From positions 1 to 27,047 of the forward strand of contig JBFLXH010000035.1 of assembly GCA_040757295.1 (NCBI GenBank): a DNA stretch of 27,047 nt. The letters run 5' to 3'. The translations under genes and the position numbers were made by a program. This stretch comes from JAGXSE01 sp040757295 (lineage in GTDB: Bacteria; Bacillota; PH28-bin88). Every line of letters starts with the position of its first letter. Positions within the stretch are counted from its first letter, which is position 1. This document shows, one piece after another, positions 1-7,292 of the stretch. Below the pieces are notes generated by a model. The model was not told the DNA's origin. It did no database searches and saw nothing but the letters and a program-made list of their open reading frames with translations.

Positions 1-11
1 CATCCAAAGCG

Positions 12-38
12 ATTATGGGGGCTTTCCGAAAAAGTCAA
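12..38 (-). promoter_or_regulatory. weak sigma-A-like promoter candidate pointing out of the window
   Basis: On the minus strand TTGACT (33-38) is followed after 15 bases by CATAAT (12-17). The spacing is 2 bases short of ideal, so this is only a candidate. It would read out of the left edge, downstream of the truncated receiver gene, and could drive the next gene outside the window. Confidence 0.2.
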
Positions 39-87
39 GCCTTTTTTGTCGAAAATTAGGATCTTTTTTAAAATATTTTTTGAGTTA

Positions 88-351
88 TCATTTTCTATTT
101 ATTTCCACCAACTGCATAACTCCTGTTTTTAATTCTTTTAAGACATCCAGCCCGCTCATGCCTGGCATTTTCATGTCCATCAGAATAAGATCAGGCTTCC
201 TTTCCTGCACCTGGCGCAAGGCTGCTTCGCCGCAATCCGCCAGCCGCACATCAAAGCCTTCCTCTTGCAGGGCTTCTTGTAAAAGACGGCGCACACCCGA
301 CTGGTCATCCACGACCAGCACAGAAATCTTATCCGTCTCGGATGTTCTCAC
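88..351 (-). CDS. truncated Spo0F-like response regulator receiver domain
   Basis: An 87-residue protein with the first half of a CheY-type receiver: the acidic pair in VVDDQ (residues 13-17) that binds Mg2+, and the phosphoacceptor Asp59 in LILMDMKMPGMSG. The spacing and the DDQ/DMKMPG wording resemble Spo0F, the phosphorelay intermediate of sporulation. Complete Spo0F-type receivers have about 120 residues. This one stops after helix 3 (KELK) and ends in an unrelated tail, so the Thr/Ser of strand 4 and the Lys of strand 5 needed for signalling are missing, and no frame of bases 1-87 restores them. The start is a GTG behind a weak GGTGG site. Position fits the conserved argS-pyrG-spo0F neighbourhood. 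It may be a degenerate spo0F or a truncated paralogue, and is unlikely to work as a normal phosphorelay protein. I am sure of the fold but not of the exact name. Confidence 0.75.
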   Translation of the reverse strand: MRTSETDKISVLVVDDQSGVRRLLQEALQEEGFDVRLADCGEAALRQVQERKPDLILMDMKMPGMSGLDVLKELKTGVMQLVEINRK

Positions 352-502
352 TTGGTTCTTCCACCATCCTTCTTCCTATATTCTTTTTTTTTGGGGTCTC
401 AATGGTTTAAACAAAAATAACAGGCCAAATTTATGTATTCGCGCCTGCCTTGGAAAATCCTGCTTTTTTTATTGGTAATCAAAATTATTTGCACCTTGGC
501 AC

Positions 503-1843
503 TTAACTATTGGACTGCCTAAAGCCTTTTTTGTTTTTTACTTGAAATCTCCTGGTTGCGGAAATTCCATGGGCATTGGTCAGCCTGCGCAGGATTAAAA
601 GGCGGTGCCAAGGGACCTCACCCTGCAGTCCCCGCACCTGGTATGGTTTGCCTTCTCTGGTATACACCCGCGGCAGCCTGGCACTGGTGGTCAAGCGGCG
701 CAGTTTGATCTCCACTACATCACCTGGTTGAGCCTCCGGTCTGTTGTTTAGATCTACCATAGTCAGCTGCATGCCCACCCGGCCAATTACAGGCAAGGAG
801 GATCCTTGGCATTTTACTGAGAGGGGTGAAGCCGGCTCCCAGCCTAAATAGGCCAGAACAGCCTTGCCTATTGTTTTGATCAGATCAGGTAAGCTTTTGG
901 GACGGCTTACCGGCTGAACCCCAAAACCGTCGGCAATACCAACCGGGATGACTCCAACTCTAGTATCCCGGGGACAGACATAGTCCCGCCCGTAGCCAAT
1001 AGCTGACCCAGCGGGGGCATTCCAGACATGGAGAAGCCGGACGCGGACCCTAAAGGGATCCCGGAGGTCAAGCCCCCAATTCCGTTTTTTGCCCCCCGGG
1101 TACTGGCCGTAGAGCAGGGTTCCGACCCGCACCATATCCAAATGCATGGCTGGGTGTTCAAAGGTAGCAGCGCTGTTACAGACATGGCGCAGAGGGATCC
1201 TAATACCGGCTGCCTGAAGAGCATCCAGTACTCTTAAAAAAACCTGAAATTGATGTTCCACAAACCTGCCGTCCCTCCCGGCAGTGGCAAAATGGGTAAA
1301 AATGCCCTCCAGGTTCAGGTGGGGTGCATCCCTCAGGGCTTCCGCAGCCCTCACTACGTCCCCGGGAAATAGGCCAGTTCGGCCCAAGCCGGTCTCCACT
1401 TTAATATGGACATCCAGGGTTTTTCCTATTGCTTTAGCCCCGTTTTCTAATTCCTCTATTCTATCCATTCCGGCCAGGGTGACCGCCAAGCGGTTGCTGG
1501 CCGCCAGGGAGGCTCCTCCAACCAATGGGGCAAAAACCAAAATGGGCCTATCGATTCCGCCATTGCGCAGTTCTAAGCCTTCTTCCAGGGTAGTTACGCC
1601 AAAAAAATCTGCTCCTGCAGCCGCTGCCACCCGGGCAGTTTCCACCGCTCCGCAGCCGTAAGCATCGGCTTTAACCACTGCCATCAGTTTTACACCGGGA
1701 GCTATTCTTTCTTTCACTGCACCTACATTGTGAAAAATAGCGTCAGAATCAATTTCGACCCAGCGGGGTCCCGCCAAGCGAGCCGCCTCTATGGTTGTCC
1801 ACCAGTCTTCCACAAAATCACCCCCCTCAGCATTATTTGCCAT
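503..1843 (-). CDS. alr: alanine racemase (divergent)
   Basis: PLP-dependent fold-type III racemase that would convert L-alanine to D-alanine for peptidoglycan. The barrel start (RWVEIDSDAIFHNV, residues 27-40) and the PLP-binding Lys58 in AVVKADAYGCG are clear. The catalytic tyrosine region is AIGYGRDY (Y284). At 446 residues it is longer than the usual 360-390, with about 25 extra residues at the N-terminus and a basic C-terminal tail. Two active-site blocks deviate from the family: GYADG is GIADG (302-306), and the CMDQ block is GMQLT (358-362), losing the usual aspartate. Activity or substrate preference may therefore differ. Its ATG lies one base after the TAG of the upstream FemABX gene, with the GGGGG ribosome site inside that gene, so the two are probably translationally coupled. 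Confidence 0.88.
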   Translation of the reverse strand: MANNAEGGDFVEDWWTTIEAARLAGPRWVEIDSDAIFHNVGAVKERIAPGVKLMAVVKADAYGCGAVETARVAAAAGADFFGVTTLEEGLELRNGGIDRPILVFAPLVGGASLAASNRLAVTLAGMDRIEELENGAKAIGKTLDVHIKVETGLGRTGLFPGDVVRAAEALRDAPHLNLEGIFTHFATAGRDGRFVEHQFQVFLRVLDALQAAGIRIPLRHVCNSAATFEHPAMHLDMVRVGTLLYGQYPGGKKRNWGLDLRDPFRVRVRLLHVWNAPAGSAIGYGRDYVCPRDTRVGVIPVGIADGFGVQPVSRPKSLPDLIKTIGKAVLAYLGWEPASPLSVKCQGSSLPVIGRVGMQLTMVDLNNRPEAQPGDVVEIKLRRLTTSARLPRVYTREGKPYQVRGLQGEVPWHRLLILRRLTNAHGISATRRFQVKNKKGFRQSNS

Positions 1844-1844
1844 G

Positions 1845-2930
1845 CTACCGCCCCCTGAGCTTCTTCCTCAGGCTGATTAACCGCCGGACCCCTTTAGAGT
1901 ACAAGGGTTCCAAACGATGCCAGGCCCAGTAGTACAGAGGCAGGTAAACCATATCATACTCGCCGACAAACTCAGAATATTCGCCGTTAAAACCCTTTTT
2001 AAACCGGTAAAGGCCGTAAAGGGGATTATCCTCCGTCAAGTTTCCCGGTACTCCCCGAAAGTCATACAGGGTGCACCCCTCCTGTTTGGCCCACCGGATC
2101 ATGTGCCACTGCAGGAGGTAATTGGGCATTACATTACGATGCCGATTTGATGAAGCTCCGTAAATGTACCAGGTTTTTTCACCGAAGATAAAAGCCAGGG
2201 TGCCGGCAATTACCTCTCCCTGATATTTGGCCAAAAACAGCCGGGCATAGCCCCGGGTAACCAGCTTGTCCCAAAGGACGGAAAAATAGTCGTAGGAACG
2301 AATCAAAAAACGGTCCCTTTGGGCTGTCTCCACCAGTATTTGGTAAAAAACCTGCAGATCCCTTTTGTTTTCCGATGCTTCTACAGTAACCCCCTTACGT
2401 TCAGCCAAACGCAAATTATACCTGGTTTTTTGGTGTAGGTTGTCCATAAGTTGTTCTTCCGGAGGGGTAATATCAAGGCGAAAGACAAAGCGGGGCTGCA
2501 CCCCTTCAAAACCAACCTCTTTATCAGCCGCCCTGAATCCGGCCTTTCTCAGGTAGGCAACAAAGCTCTTATCTGCTACGGGCACATCGGGGTCAATCTT
2601 CAGGAAGACTGCTTGATGGGCTCGGGCCAGCTCTTTAACTTCCCCCAGGAGGAAATCAAACAGCTCCTGGTTATGGATGTCAAGCACGGGACCCCTGGGA
2701 GCGTAAAAAATGGATTTTTTCACACCGGGCAGGGGCCGCTTTAATATGGATAGGGCAGCAACAACCGCCCCCTTTTCCTCAACTACCAGCCGAAGTGGTA
2801 CCCAACCGGTAGCGGCCTTCACCTCTCCCCACTCCCAAGACTGCAGGATGTGTCCCTTGGGGCAAGTCTTGACAAAATTATTGTAAAGTTCTCTGTCAGC
2901 TTCATGTAGAAGCCTGGCTGTCCAGCGCAT
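1845..2930 (-). CDS. FemABX-family peptidoglycan aminoacyltransferase
   Basis: A 361-residue protein of the FemA/FemX/MurM type, which transfers amino acids from aminoacyl-tRNA to the lipid II stem peptide at the inner membrane face. The two GNAT-like halves are visible. Family-typical stretches include ILQSWEWGEVKAATGW (28-43), FYAPRGPVLD, LHQKTRYNLRLAERKG, and near the C-terminus YDFRGVPGN followed by PLYGLYRFKKGF and EFVGEYD. The length is normal for the group. The ATG has an AGGAGG six bases upstream. It is the first gene of a two-gene unit with alr, which suggests a shared role in cell-wall precursor synthesis. The leader contains a 107-bp repeat. The exact amino acid added cannot be told from sequence. 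Confidence 0.9.
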   Translation of the reverse strand: MRWTARLLHEADRELYNNFVKTCPKGHILQSWEWGEVKAATGWVPLRLVVEEKGAVVAALSILKRPLPGVKKSIFYAPRGPVLDIHNQELFDFLLGEVKELARAHQAVFLKIDPDVPVADKSFVAYLRKAGFRAADKEVGFEGVQPRFVFRLDITPPEEQLMDNLHQKTRYNLRLAERKGVTVEASENKRDLQVFYQILVETAQRDRFLIRSYDYFSVLWDKLVTRGYARLFLAKYQGEVIAGTLAFIFGEKTWYIYGASSNRHRNVMPNYLLQWHMIRWAKQEGCTLYDFRGVPGNLTEDNPLYGLYRFKKGFNGEYSEFVGEYDMVYLPLYYWAWHRLEPLYSKGVRRLISLRKKLRGR

Positions 2931-3044
2931 CAGACGCCTCCTAAAGCTACCTATGGTAGGGCAGCATTCTATCTCAACTGCTAATTATTCTTGCTAAATG
3001 ATTCCTTACGTATACCTTTCCCGTTATCATAGGGCGCCATTTCC

Positions 3045-3151
3045 TATAATGAGCGAGGCCACTAATTATTCATTGATTTAACGTGGCCTGAAAGCGAATT
3101 TCATACTCGGCTTCATTATGATAATGCAATTTTACCCCTTGCCGAGTATAT
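3045..3151 (+). repeat. 107-bp two-hairpin repeat, copy 1
   Basis: One of three copies of exactly 107 bases, each running from TATAATGAGC to GAGTATAT. It folds as two hairpins: AGGCCAC...GTGGCCT, and ATACTCGGC...GCCGAGTAT with an inner CATTAT/ATAATG palindrome in its loop. No coding content. This copy lies in the intergenic leader between pyrG and the femX-alr unit, downstream of the likely promoter, so it should be part of the femX leader RNA. The flanks TTTCC and GGAAA are complementary. Most likely a MITE-like non-autonomous mobile element or a dispersed structured element. Confidence 0.85.
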
Positions 3152-3168
3152 GTCGGAAAGTTTCGCTT

Positions 3169-3197
3169 ATTATACCATAAATCCTTCTGGTGGAGAA
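3169..3197 (-). promoter_or_regulatory. extended -10 promoter candidate for femX-alr
   Basis: On the minus strand TGGTATAAT (-10 at 3169-3174) is a perfect extended -10 element (TG-N-TATAAT). The -35 position, 17 bases upstream, is poor (TTCTCC), as expected for extended -10 promoters. It lies just past the pyrG terminator and about 240 bases upstream of the femX start. Confidence 0.5.
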
Positions 3198-3223
3198 AAA
3201 AAGCCCCGGAAAACCGGAGCTTT
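3196..3223 (-). terminator. intrinsic terminator of pyrG
   Basis: On the minus strand AAAGCTCCGG and CCGGGGCTTT form a 10-bp stem (one G-T wobble) with a TTTT loop, followed by an uninterrupted T run. It starts 16 bases after the pyrG stop codon and closes the argS-xapX-pyrG unit. Confidence 0.88.
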
Positions 3224-3238
3224 ACGGGAGATTTTATG

Positions 3239-4849
3239 TTATTTGGGCTGGGTTTTTAGCCACAAGGCCTTTCCCACAAAATCCCGGAACAGGGGATGGG
3301 GCCGGTTTGGCCTGGATTTAAACTCGGGGTGGAACTGGCAGGCGACAAACCAAGGATGGTCTATCAGCTCAATAATCTCCACCAGGCGGCCATCAGGGGA
3401 GGTGCCTGAGAAGACCATGCCGGCGGTCTCCATGGTCTGCCGGAAATCATTGTTAAACTCAAAACGGTGTCGGTGTCTTTCCTGAATAAACCTTTCCCCG
3501 TAGGCCTCTTCCGCCCTGCTGCCAGGCAGAAGGGTGCAGGGATAACTACCCAGGCGCATGGTGCCGCCTTTTTCCTCCACGTATTTTTGTTCCGGCAGCA
3601 AGTCAATGACGGGGTATAAGGTATCCGGGTCAAATTCAGCGCTGTTAGCCCCGGGCATCTTACAGGCATTGCGGGCGAATTCAACGACCGCCAACTGCAT
3701 CCCCAGGCATAACCCCAGGAAAGGCAGGCCTTTTTCCCTGGCATATCTTATGGCGGTTATTTTCCCTTCGATCCCCCGGTCGCCAAATCCTCCAGGGACC
3801 AAGACGGCATCAACCCCTGCCAGTTTTTCGGCCACATTCTCAGGCGTAACGTCAGCCGAATAAATCCAGCGGATTTCAATTTGGGCCTGATGGTAAATGC
3901 CGGCATGGCGCAAGGATTCGGCTACGGAAAGATAGGCGTCAGCCAGTACCACATATTTGCCAACCAAGGCCACACAGACGCTTTGGCGTGGATTTTTACA
4001 TTTCTCAACCAATTGGGCCCAGTCATTCAAATCCGGCAAGGGGCATTCCAGTTTCAGGCGCTCCACGACAATTTCATCAAGCCCTTCTTTTTCAAGCATT
4101 AAAGGAACTTCATAAATCGTTTCCGCATCAAGGGCCTGAATCACTGCTTCCCGATCTATATCACAAAACAAGGCTATTTTTTCTTCCATTTCCCGAGACA
4201 AAGGCCGTTCCGTCCGGCAGACGATTACGTCTGGCTGAATACCGATGCTCCGGAGTTCCTTGACACTGTGCTGGGTAGGTTTTGTTTTGGCCTCGCCCGG
4301 CGCCTTTAAAAAAGGCACCAAAGTCACATGAATATACATTACATTATCGCGGCCCAGGTCGCCTTTTAACTGGCGGATGGCCTCCAAAAAAGGCAAGGAT
4401 TCAATATCACCCACCGTACCCCCGATCTCGGTGATTACAATATCGGGATTGCTCTCCTTAACCACCTGGTAAATCCGGTCTTTTATTTCATTGGTAATAT
4501 GGGGAATGACCTGCACTGTGCCGCCCAGGTAGTCACCCCGGCGTTCCTTGGAGATCACTGACCAGTAGATCTTGCCCGTGGTAACATTAGAGTTCTTAGT
4601 CAGGTTAATATCTACAAAACGTTCATAATGCCCCAGGTCTAAGTCGGTTTCAGCTCCGTCTTCAGTAACAAAAACCTCCCCGTGCTGATAAGGGCTCATG
4701 GTACCGGGATCAATATTGATATAAGGATCGAATTTCTGGATAGCTACGGTTAAACCGCGGCTTTTCAACAGCCTCCCCAAAGAGGCAGCGGTGATCCCTT
4801 TGCCGAGGGAAGAGGTAACCCCGCCTGTCACAAAGATAAATTTAGCCAT
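3239..4849 (-). CDS. pyrG: CTP synthase
   Basis: Amidates UTP to CTP with ATP and glutamine, the last step of de novo pyrimidine nucleotide synthesis, in the cytosol. Length is 536 residues, as expected. The N-terminal synthetase domain begins FVTGGVTSSLGKG (6-18, P-loop) and holds the typical DPYINIDPGTMSPYQHGEV block (41-59). The C-terminal glutaminase has the nucleophile Cys381 in GLCLGMQ and the His507/Glu509 pair in QFHPEF. I chose the ATG at 4849 because it starts the family N-terminus MAKFIFVTGG and has GGAGG seven bases upstream. An in-frame start ten codons earlier has no such support. A terminator follows directly. Confidence 0.97.
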   Translation of the reverse strand: MAKFIFVTGGVTSSLGKGITAASLGRLLKSRGLTVAIQKFDPYINIDPGTMSPYQHGEVFVTEDGAETDLDLGHYERFVDINLTKNSNVTTGKIYWSVISKERRGDYLGGTVQVIPHITNEIKDRIYQVVKESNPDIVITEIGGTVGDIESLPFLEAIRQLKGDLGRDNVMYIHVTLVPFLKAPGEAKTKPTQHSVKELRSIGIQPDVIVCRTERPLSREMEEKIALFCDIDREAVIQALDAETIYEVPLMLEKEGLDEIVVERLKLECPLPDLNDWAQLVEKCKNPRQSVCVALVGKYVVLADAYLSVAESLRHAGIYHQAQIEIRWIYSADVTPENVAEKLAGVDAVLVPGGFGDRGIEGKITAIRYAREKGLPFLGLCLGMQLAVVEFARNACKMPGANSAEFDPDTLYPVIDLLPEQKYVEEKGGTMRLGSYPCTLLPGSRAEEAYGERFIQERHRHRFEFNNDFRQTMETAGMVFSGTSPDGRLVEIIELIDHPWFVACQFHPEFKSRPNRPHPLFRDFVGKALWLKTQPK

Positions 4850-4887
4850 GATGTTCCTCCTGTCCCTTAACCCTTGCATAACTTTAT

Positions 4888-5127
4888 TTATTCTATCTGC
4901 ACCGGGTGATTGCTGTCAAGCACCCCAGCAAGAGTCATCTCCCGCACAACGTTATCCGGATTACCACGGAGCCGGTGGCCCAGAAGATAGCCCACAAAAA
5001 TGCCTCCAATCCCTATCAGGCCAGCAGCGCCGGCAGGAGCGGGAACCGGCAGCTTGAGCAGGGAAAAAAGGAAACCCACCGGCAAACCAGTCATGGTGGA
5101 AAGCACGATTTCTTTCAGAAAGAACAA
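4888..5127 (-). CDS. XapX-domain small membrane protein
   Basis: A 79-residue protein with two hydrophobic segments (residues ~8-25 and ~33-50) around LKLPVPAPAG, and GIFVGYLLGHRL after the second. This pattern matches the XapX / DUF1427 family of small membrane proteins with no established function. The start is uncertain: the TTG at 5127 has AGAGG directly against it. The CTG four codons downstream begins KEIVLS, where family members usually start, and stands nine bases from the same AGAGG. The gene sits between argS and pyrG with 41 and 38 bases on either side, so it is probably co-transcribed with both. Confidence 0.72.
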   Translation of the reverse strand: MFFLKEIVLSTMTGLPVGFLFSLLKLPVPAPAGAAGLIGIGGIFVGYLLGHRLRGNPDNVVREMTLAGVLDSNHPVQIE

Positions 5128-5168
5128 CCTCTGAAACGAATAATTTTATATCCTGCCCGGAAACGGGA

Positions 5169-6854
5169 CTACATCCTTTCAGGGGCGGATACTCCAATCA
5201 GACCCAAGAGGTTACGCAGGGTAATCCTGACAGCGTCAGCCAGCACGAGCCTGGCCTGGCGCAGGGGCTCCTCCTCCACCAAGACCCGGCAATTGGTGTA
5301 GAAGCCATGGAATAAGGTAGCCAGTTCCTGGGCGTACCTGGTCAGCCGGTGGGGCTCCAGGTTTTGGGCCGCTCCTGCCACCACATCGGGAAAATCGGCA
5401 ATCTTTCTGATTAGCTCCAGTTCTGACGGGTGGGTTAAAACGTCCATTCCCACCCGTTCAGCTTGAGGCATGGGGTATCCCTGCTCTGATGCTTGCCGCA
5501 GGATGCTGCAAATCCGGGCATGGGCGTATTGAACATAATACACGGGATTCTCAGCCGTTTGGGATTTGGCCAAATCCAGATCGAATTCCAGGTGGCTGTC
5601 GGGACTCCGCATCACGAAGAAGTAGCGGGCTGCATCAACCCCCACCTCATCGATTAACTCCTGCAGGGTAATGTACTGGCCTGTCCGCTTGGACATCCGC
5701 AATACCTCGCCTCCCTGCATCAGGCGCACCAACTGCATTAAGACCACATCCAGCTGGTCCGGATTATATCCCAGGGCAGCCATGGCCCCCTTCATCCGGG
5801 AAACATGGCCGTGATGGTCAGCTCCCCAGATATTAATGACCCACTGGAAACCCCGCTGAAACTTGTTTCGATGATAGGCAATATCTGCTGCAAAGTAGGT
5901 CGGAACACCGTTGGCGCGAATCACCACTTCATCTTTCTCATCCCCAAAAGCGGTGGCTTTAAACCAAAGGGCCCCGTCTTTTTCATAAACATATCCCTTA
6001 TCGCGCAGTTCCGCAACAACCTCTTTAACTGCTCCTGAATCATGCAAGGTCTGTTCGCTGAACCACACATCATACTGGACGCCGAACCTGTTCAGGGCTT
6101 CCCGGATAGCTGACAGTTTTTCCTGCAAGGCATACTTGATCAGGACCGCCTGCCGGGTTCCCGGATCCATTGCCGCATAGGCGTCTCCTACCTCTGCCAC
6201 TAGAACGCGCATGGTTTCGATGACATCTTCGCCATGGTAACCTTCATCAGGAAAAGGCACCTGCTGGCCTAGAAGCTGCAGGTATCTTGCCTCCAAGGAT
6301 TTGCCAAAATTGATAATCTGATTCCCGGCATCATTTATGTAAAACTCCCTGGAGACTTCATAGCCTACCGCCTGCAGCAAAGCCGCAATGCTGTCACCTA
6401 AAGCGGCGCCCCGGGCATTGCCCATATGAAGCAATCCGGTAGGATTAGCGCTGACGAATTCCACCTGAACCTTGAGGCCAAAGCCTATGTTAGACTTGCC
6501 ATAAAGAGCATCCTCACTTACCACATGAGACGGAACCTGGTACAGCCACCGGGGATCAAGGGTAAAATTAATAAAACCGGGGCCAGCTACCTCAACCCGG
6601 TCAATCCAGGCATCCTTCCTGTTAAAATAATTTACCAGTATCTCTGCTACCTGTCTGGGGGGGCGTTTGGCCTCTTTGGCCAACAGCATGGCCAAGTTGG
6701 TTGCAAAATCGCCATGGGTTTTTTCCCGGGGTACTTCTACCACAAAATTAGGCAGTTGTTGTTCATAAAAAAGGTCGCCTGCATCCCGGGCTCTTTCGGC
6801 AGCTTGGGTTAAAGCAAAAAATATTTGTTCTTTGATCTTGGCTACTATATGCAA
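5169..6854 (-). CDS. argS: arginyl-tRNA synthetase
   Basis: Class I synthetase charging tRNA-Arg. The N-terminal tRNA-binding domain is at residues 1-100. The HIGH motif appears as HMGN (143-146) in SANPTGLLHMGNARG, and the KMSKS motif as RMSKR in LRMSKRTGQYITL. The C-terminal DALR anticodon-binding domain begins near YVQYAHARICSILRQ and ends LLGLIGVSAPERM. The start is the TTG at 6854, giving MHIVAKIKEQ and 561 residues, because it has AAGGAGG six to seven bases upstream; an earlier in-frame TTG would place that ribosome site inside the gene. The leader is occupied by a hairpin repeat whose 8-bp stem ends shortly before the ribosome site. I see no T-box. Confidence 0.96.
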   Translation of the reverse strand: MHIVAKIKEQIFFALTQAAERARDAGDLFYEQQLPNFVVEVPREKTHGDFATNLAMLLAKEAKRPPRQVAEILVNYFNRKDAWIDRVEVAGPGFINFTLDPRWLYQVPSHVVSEDALYGKSNIGFGLKVQVEFVSANPTGLLHMGNARGAALGDSIAALLQAVGYEVSREFYINDAGNQIINFGKSLEARYLQLLGQQVPFPDEGYHGEDVIETMRVLVAEVGDAYAAMDPGTRQAVLIKYALQEKLSAIREALNRFGVQYDVWFSEQTLHDSGAVKEVVAELRDKGYVYEKDGALWFKATAFGDEKDEVVIRANGVPTYFAADIAYHRNKFQRGFQWVINIWGADHHGHVSRMKGAMAALGYNPDQLDVVLMQLVRLMQGGEVLRMSKRTGQYITLQELIDEVGVDAARYFFVMRSPDSHLEFDLDLAKSQTAENPVYYVQYAHARICSILRQASEQGYPMPQAERVGMDVLTHPSELELIRKIADFPDVVAGAAQNLEPHRLTRYAQELATLFHGFYTNCRVLVEEEPLRQARLVLADAVRITLRNLLGLIGVSAPERM

Positions 6855-6869
6855 GAAAAATCCTCCTTG

Positions 6870-6980
6870 AAACAAAGTCTTTCTTTGAAAGACTCCTTAA
6901 TATGGTTGAGTTTGTTGAAACACATTACGGAAATTATGAATTATCCACATTTTTTGGAACGAGCATAATCTCCTATGTGT
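6870..6980 (+). repeat. ~110-bp hairpin repeat (element R2), undisrupted copy
   Basis: Contains AGTCTTTC-TTT-GAAAGACT (6876-6894), an outer AACAAA...TTTGTT pairing, and a second hairpin formed by AACACATTACGG-AATTATG and CATAATCTCCTATGTGTT (about 6928-6980) with a 24-base loop. The same layout occurs at 8854-9161 and 9159-9566 with compensated base changes, but there the second loop holds a 198-bp element. It overlaps the argS leader and ends next to the argS ribosome site. Confidence 0.75.
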
Positions 6981-6981
6981 T

Positions 6982-7179
6982 TTCAACTGGGTCTTGGCTT
7001 CAGAGGGGGATTGTGACCCCGGCTGAAGCTTAGATTCGACCAGTTCTTGGCTCCGGTTTACCGGAGCTTAGAACTGGTTAATCCCATAGGGGGCCAGTTA
7101 ATGCAGTGGCGTAGCCGCTCTTATATCCCGCCGCTTTAAAGAAGCGGGGGTATTAGAGCGGGTAGCCATATGTGATAAA
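6982..7179 (-). repeat. 198-bp three-hairpin element (PATE-like), copy A
   Basis: Read on the minus strand it runs from TTTATCACA-ATGGCTACCCGC to GACCCAGTTGAA. Three successive hairpins are visible: CCGCTCT...AGAGCGG around a GC-rich inner stem, CCAGTTCT-GCTCCGG...CCGGAGC-AGAACTGG, and GCTTCAG...CTGAAGC. No open reading frame of note. It lies between the SEC-C gene and argS, directly next to element R2. The form recalls transposase-less relatives of IS200/IS605 elements, which is an inference. Confidence 0.8.
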
Positions 7180-7201
7180 AAAGAATCCGCCATGGGGTTA
7201 A

Positions 7202-7292
7202 ATGCCCCAAATTGTCCCGGGGCATGCCCAGTATTAGCTTAATCTTCCATTCCGATTATGTCAAGAAAGGCCCCAACCCTAGTGGGGACTTT
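7202..7292 (-). terminator. two weak hairpins at the end of the SEC-C gene
   Basis: AAAG-CCCCA...TGGGG-CTTT (7266-7292) encloses the TAG stop codon in its loop. A second hairpin, ATGCCCC...GGGGCAT (7202-7225), follows. Neither has a strong T run, so termination here is only possible. Confidence 0.3.

Noticed and set aside
6876..7278. T-box or riboswitch in front of argS
   Set aside because: The interval is fully accounted for by two dispersed repeats; no T-box sequence (TGGNACCGCG-type) or antiterminator could be found.
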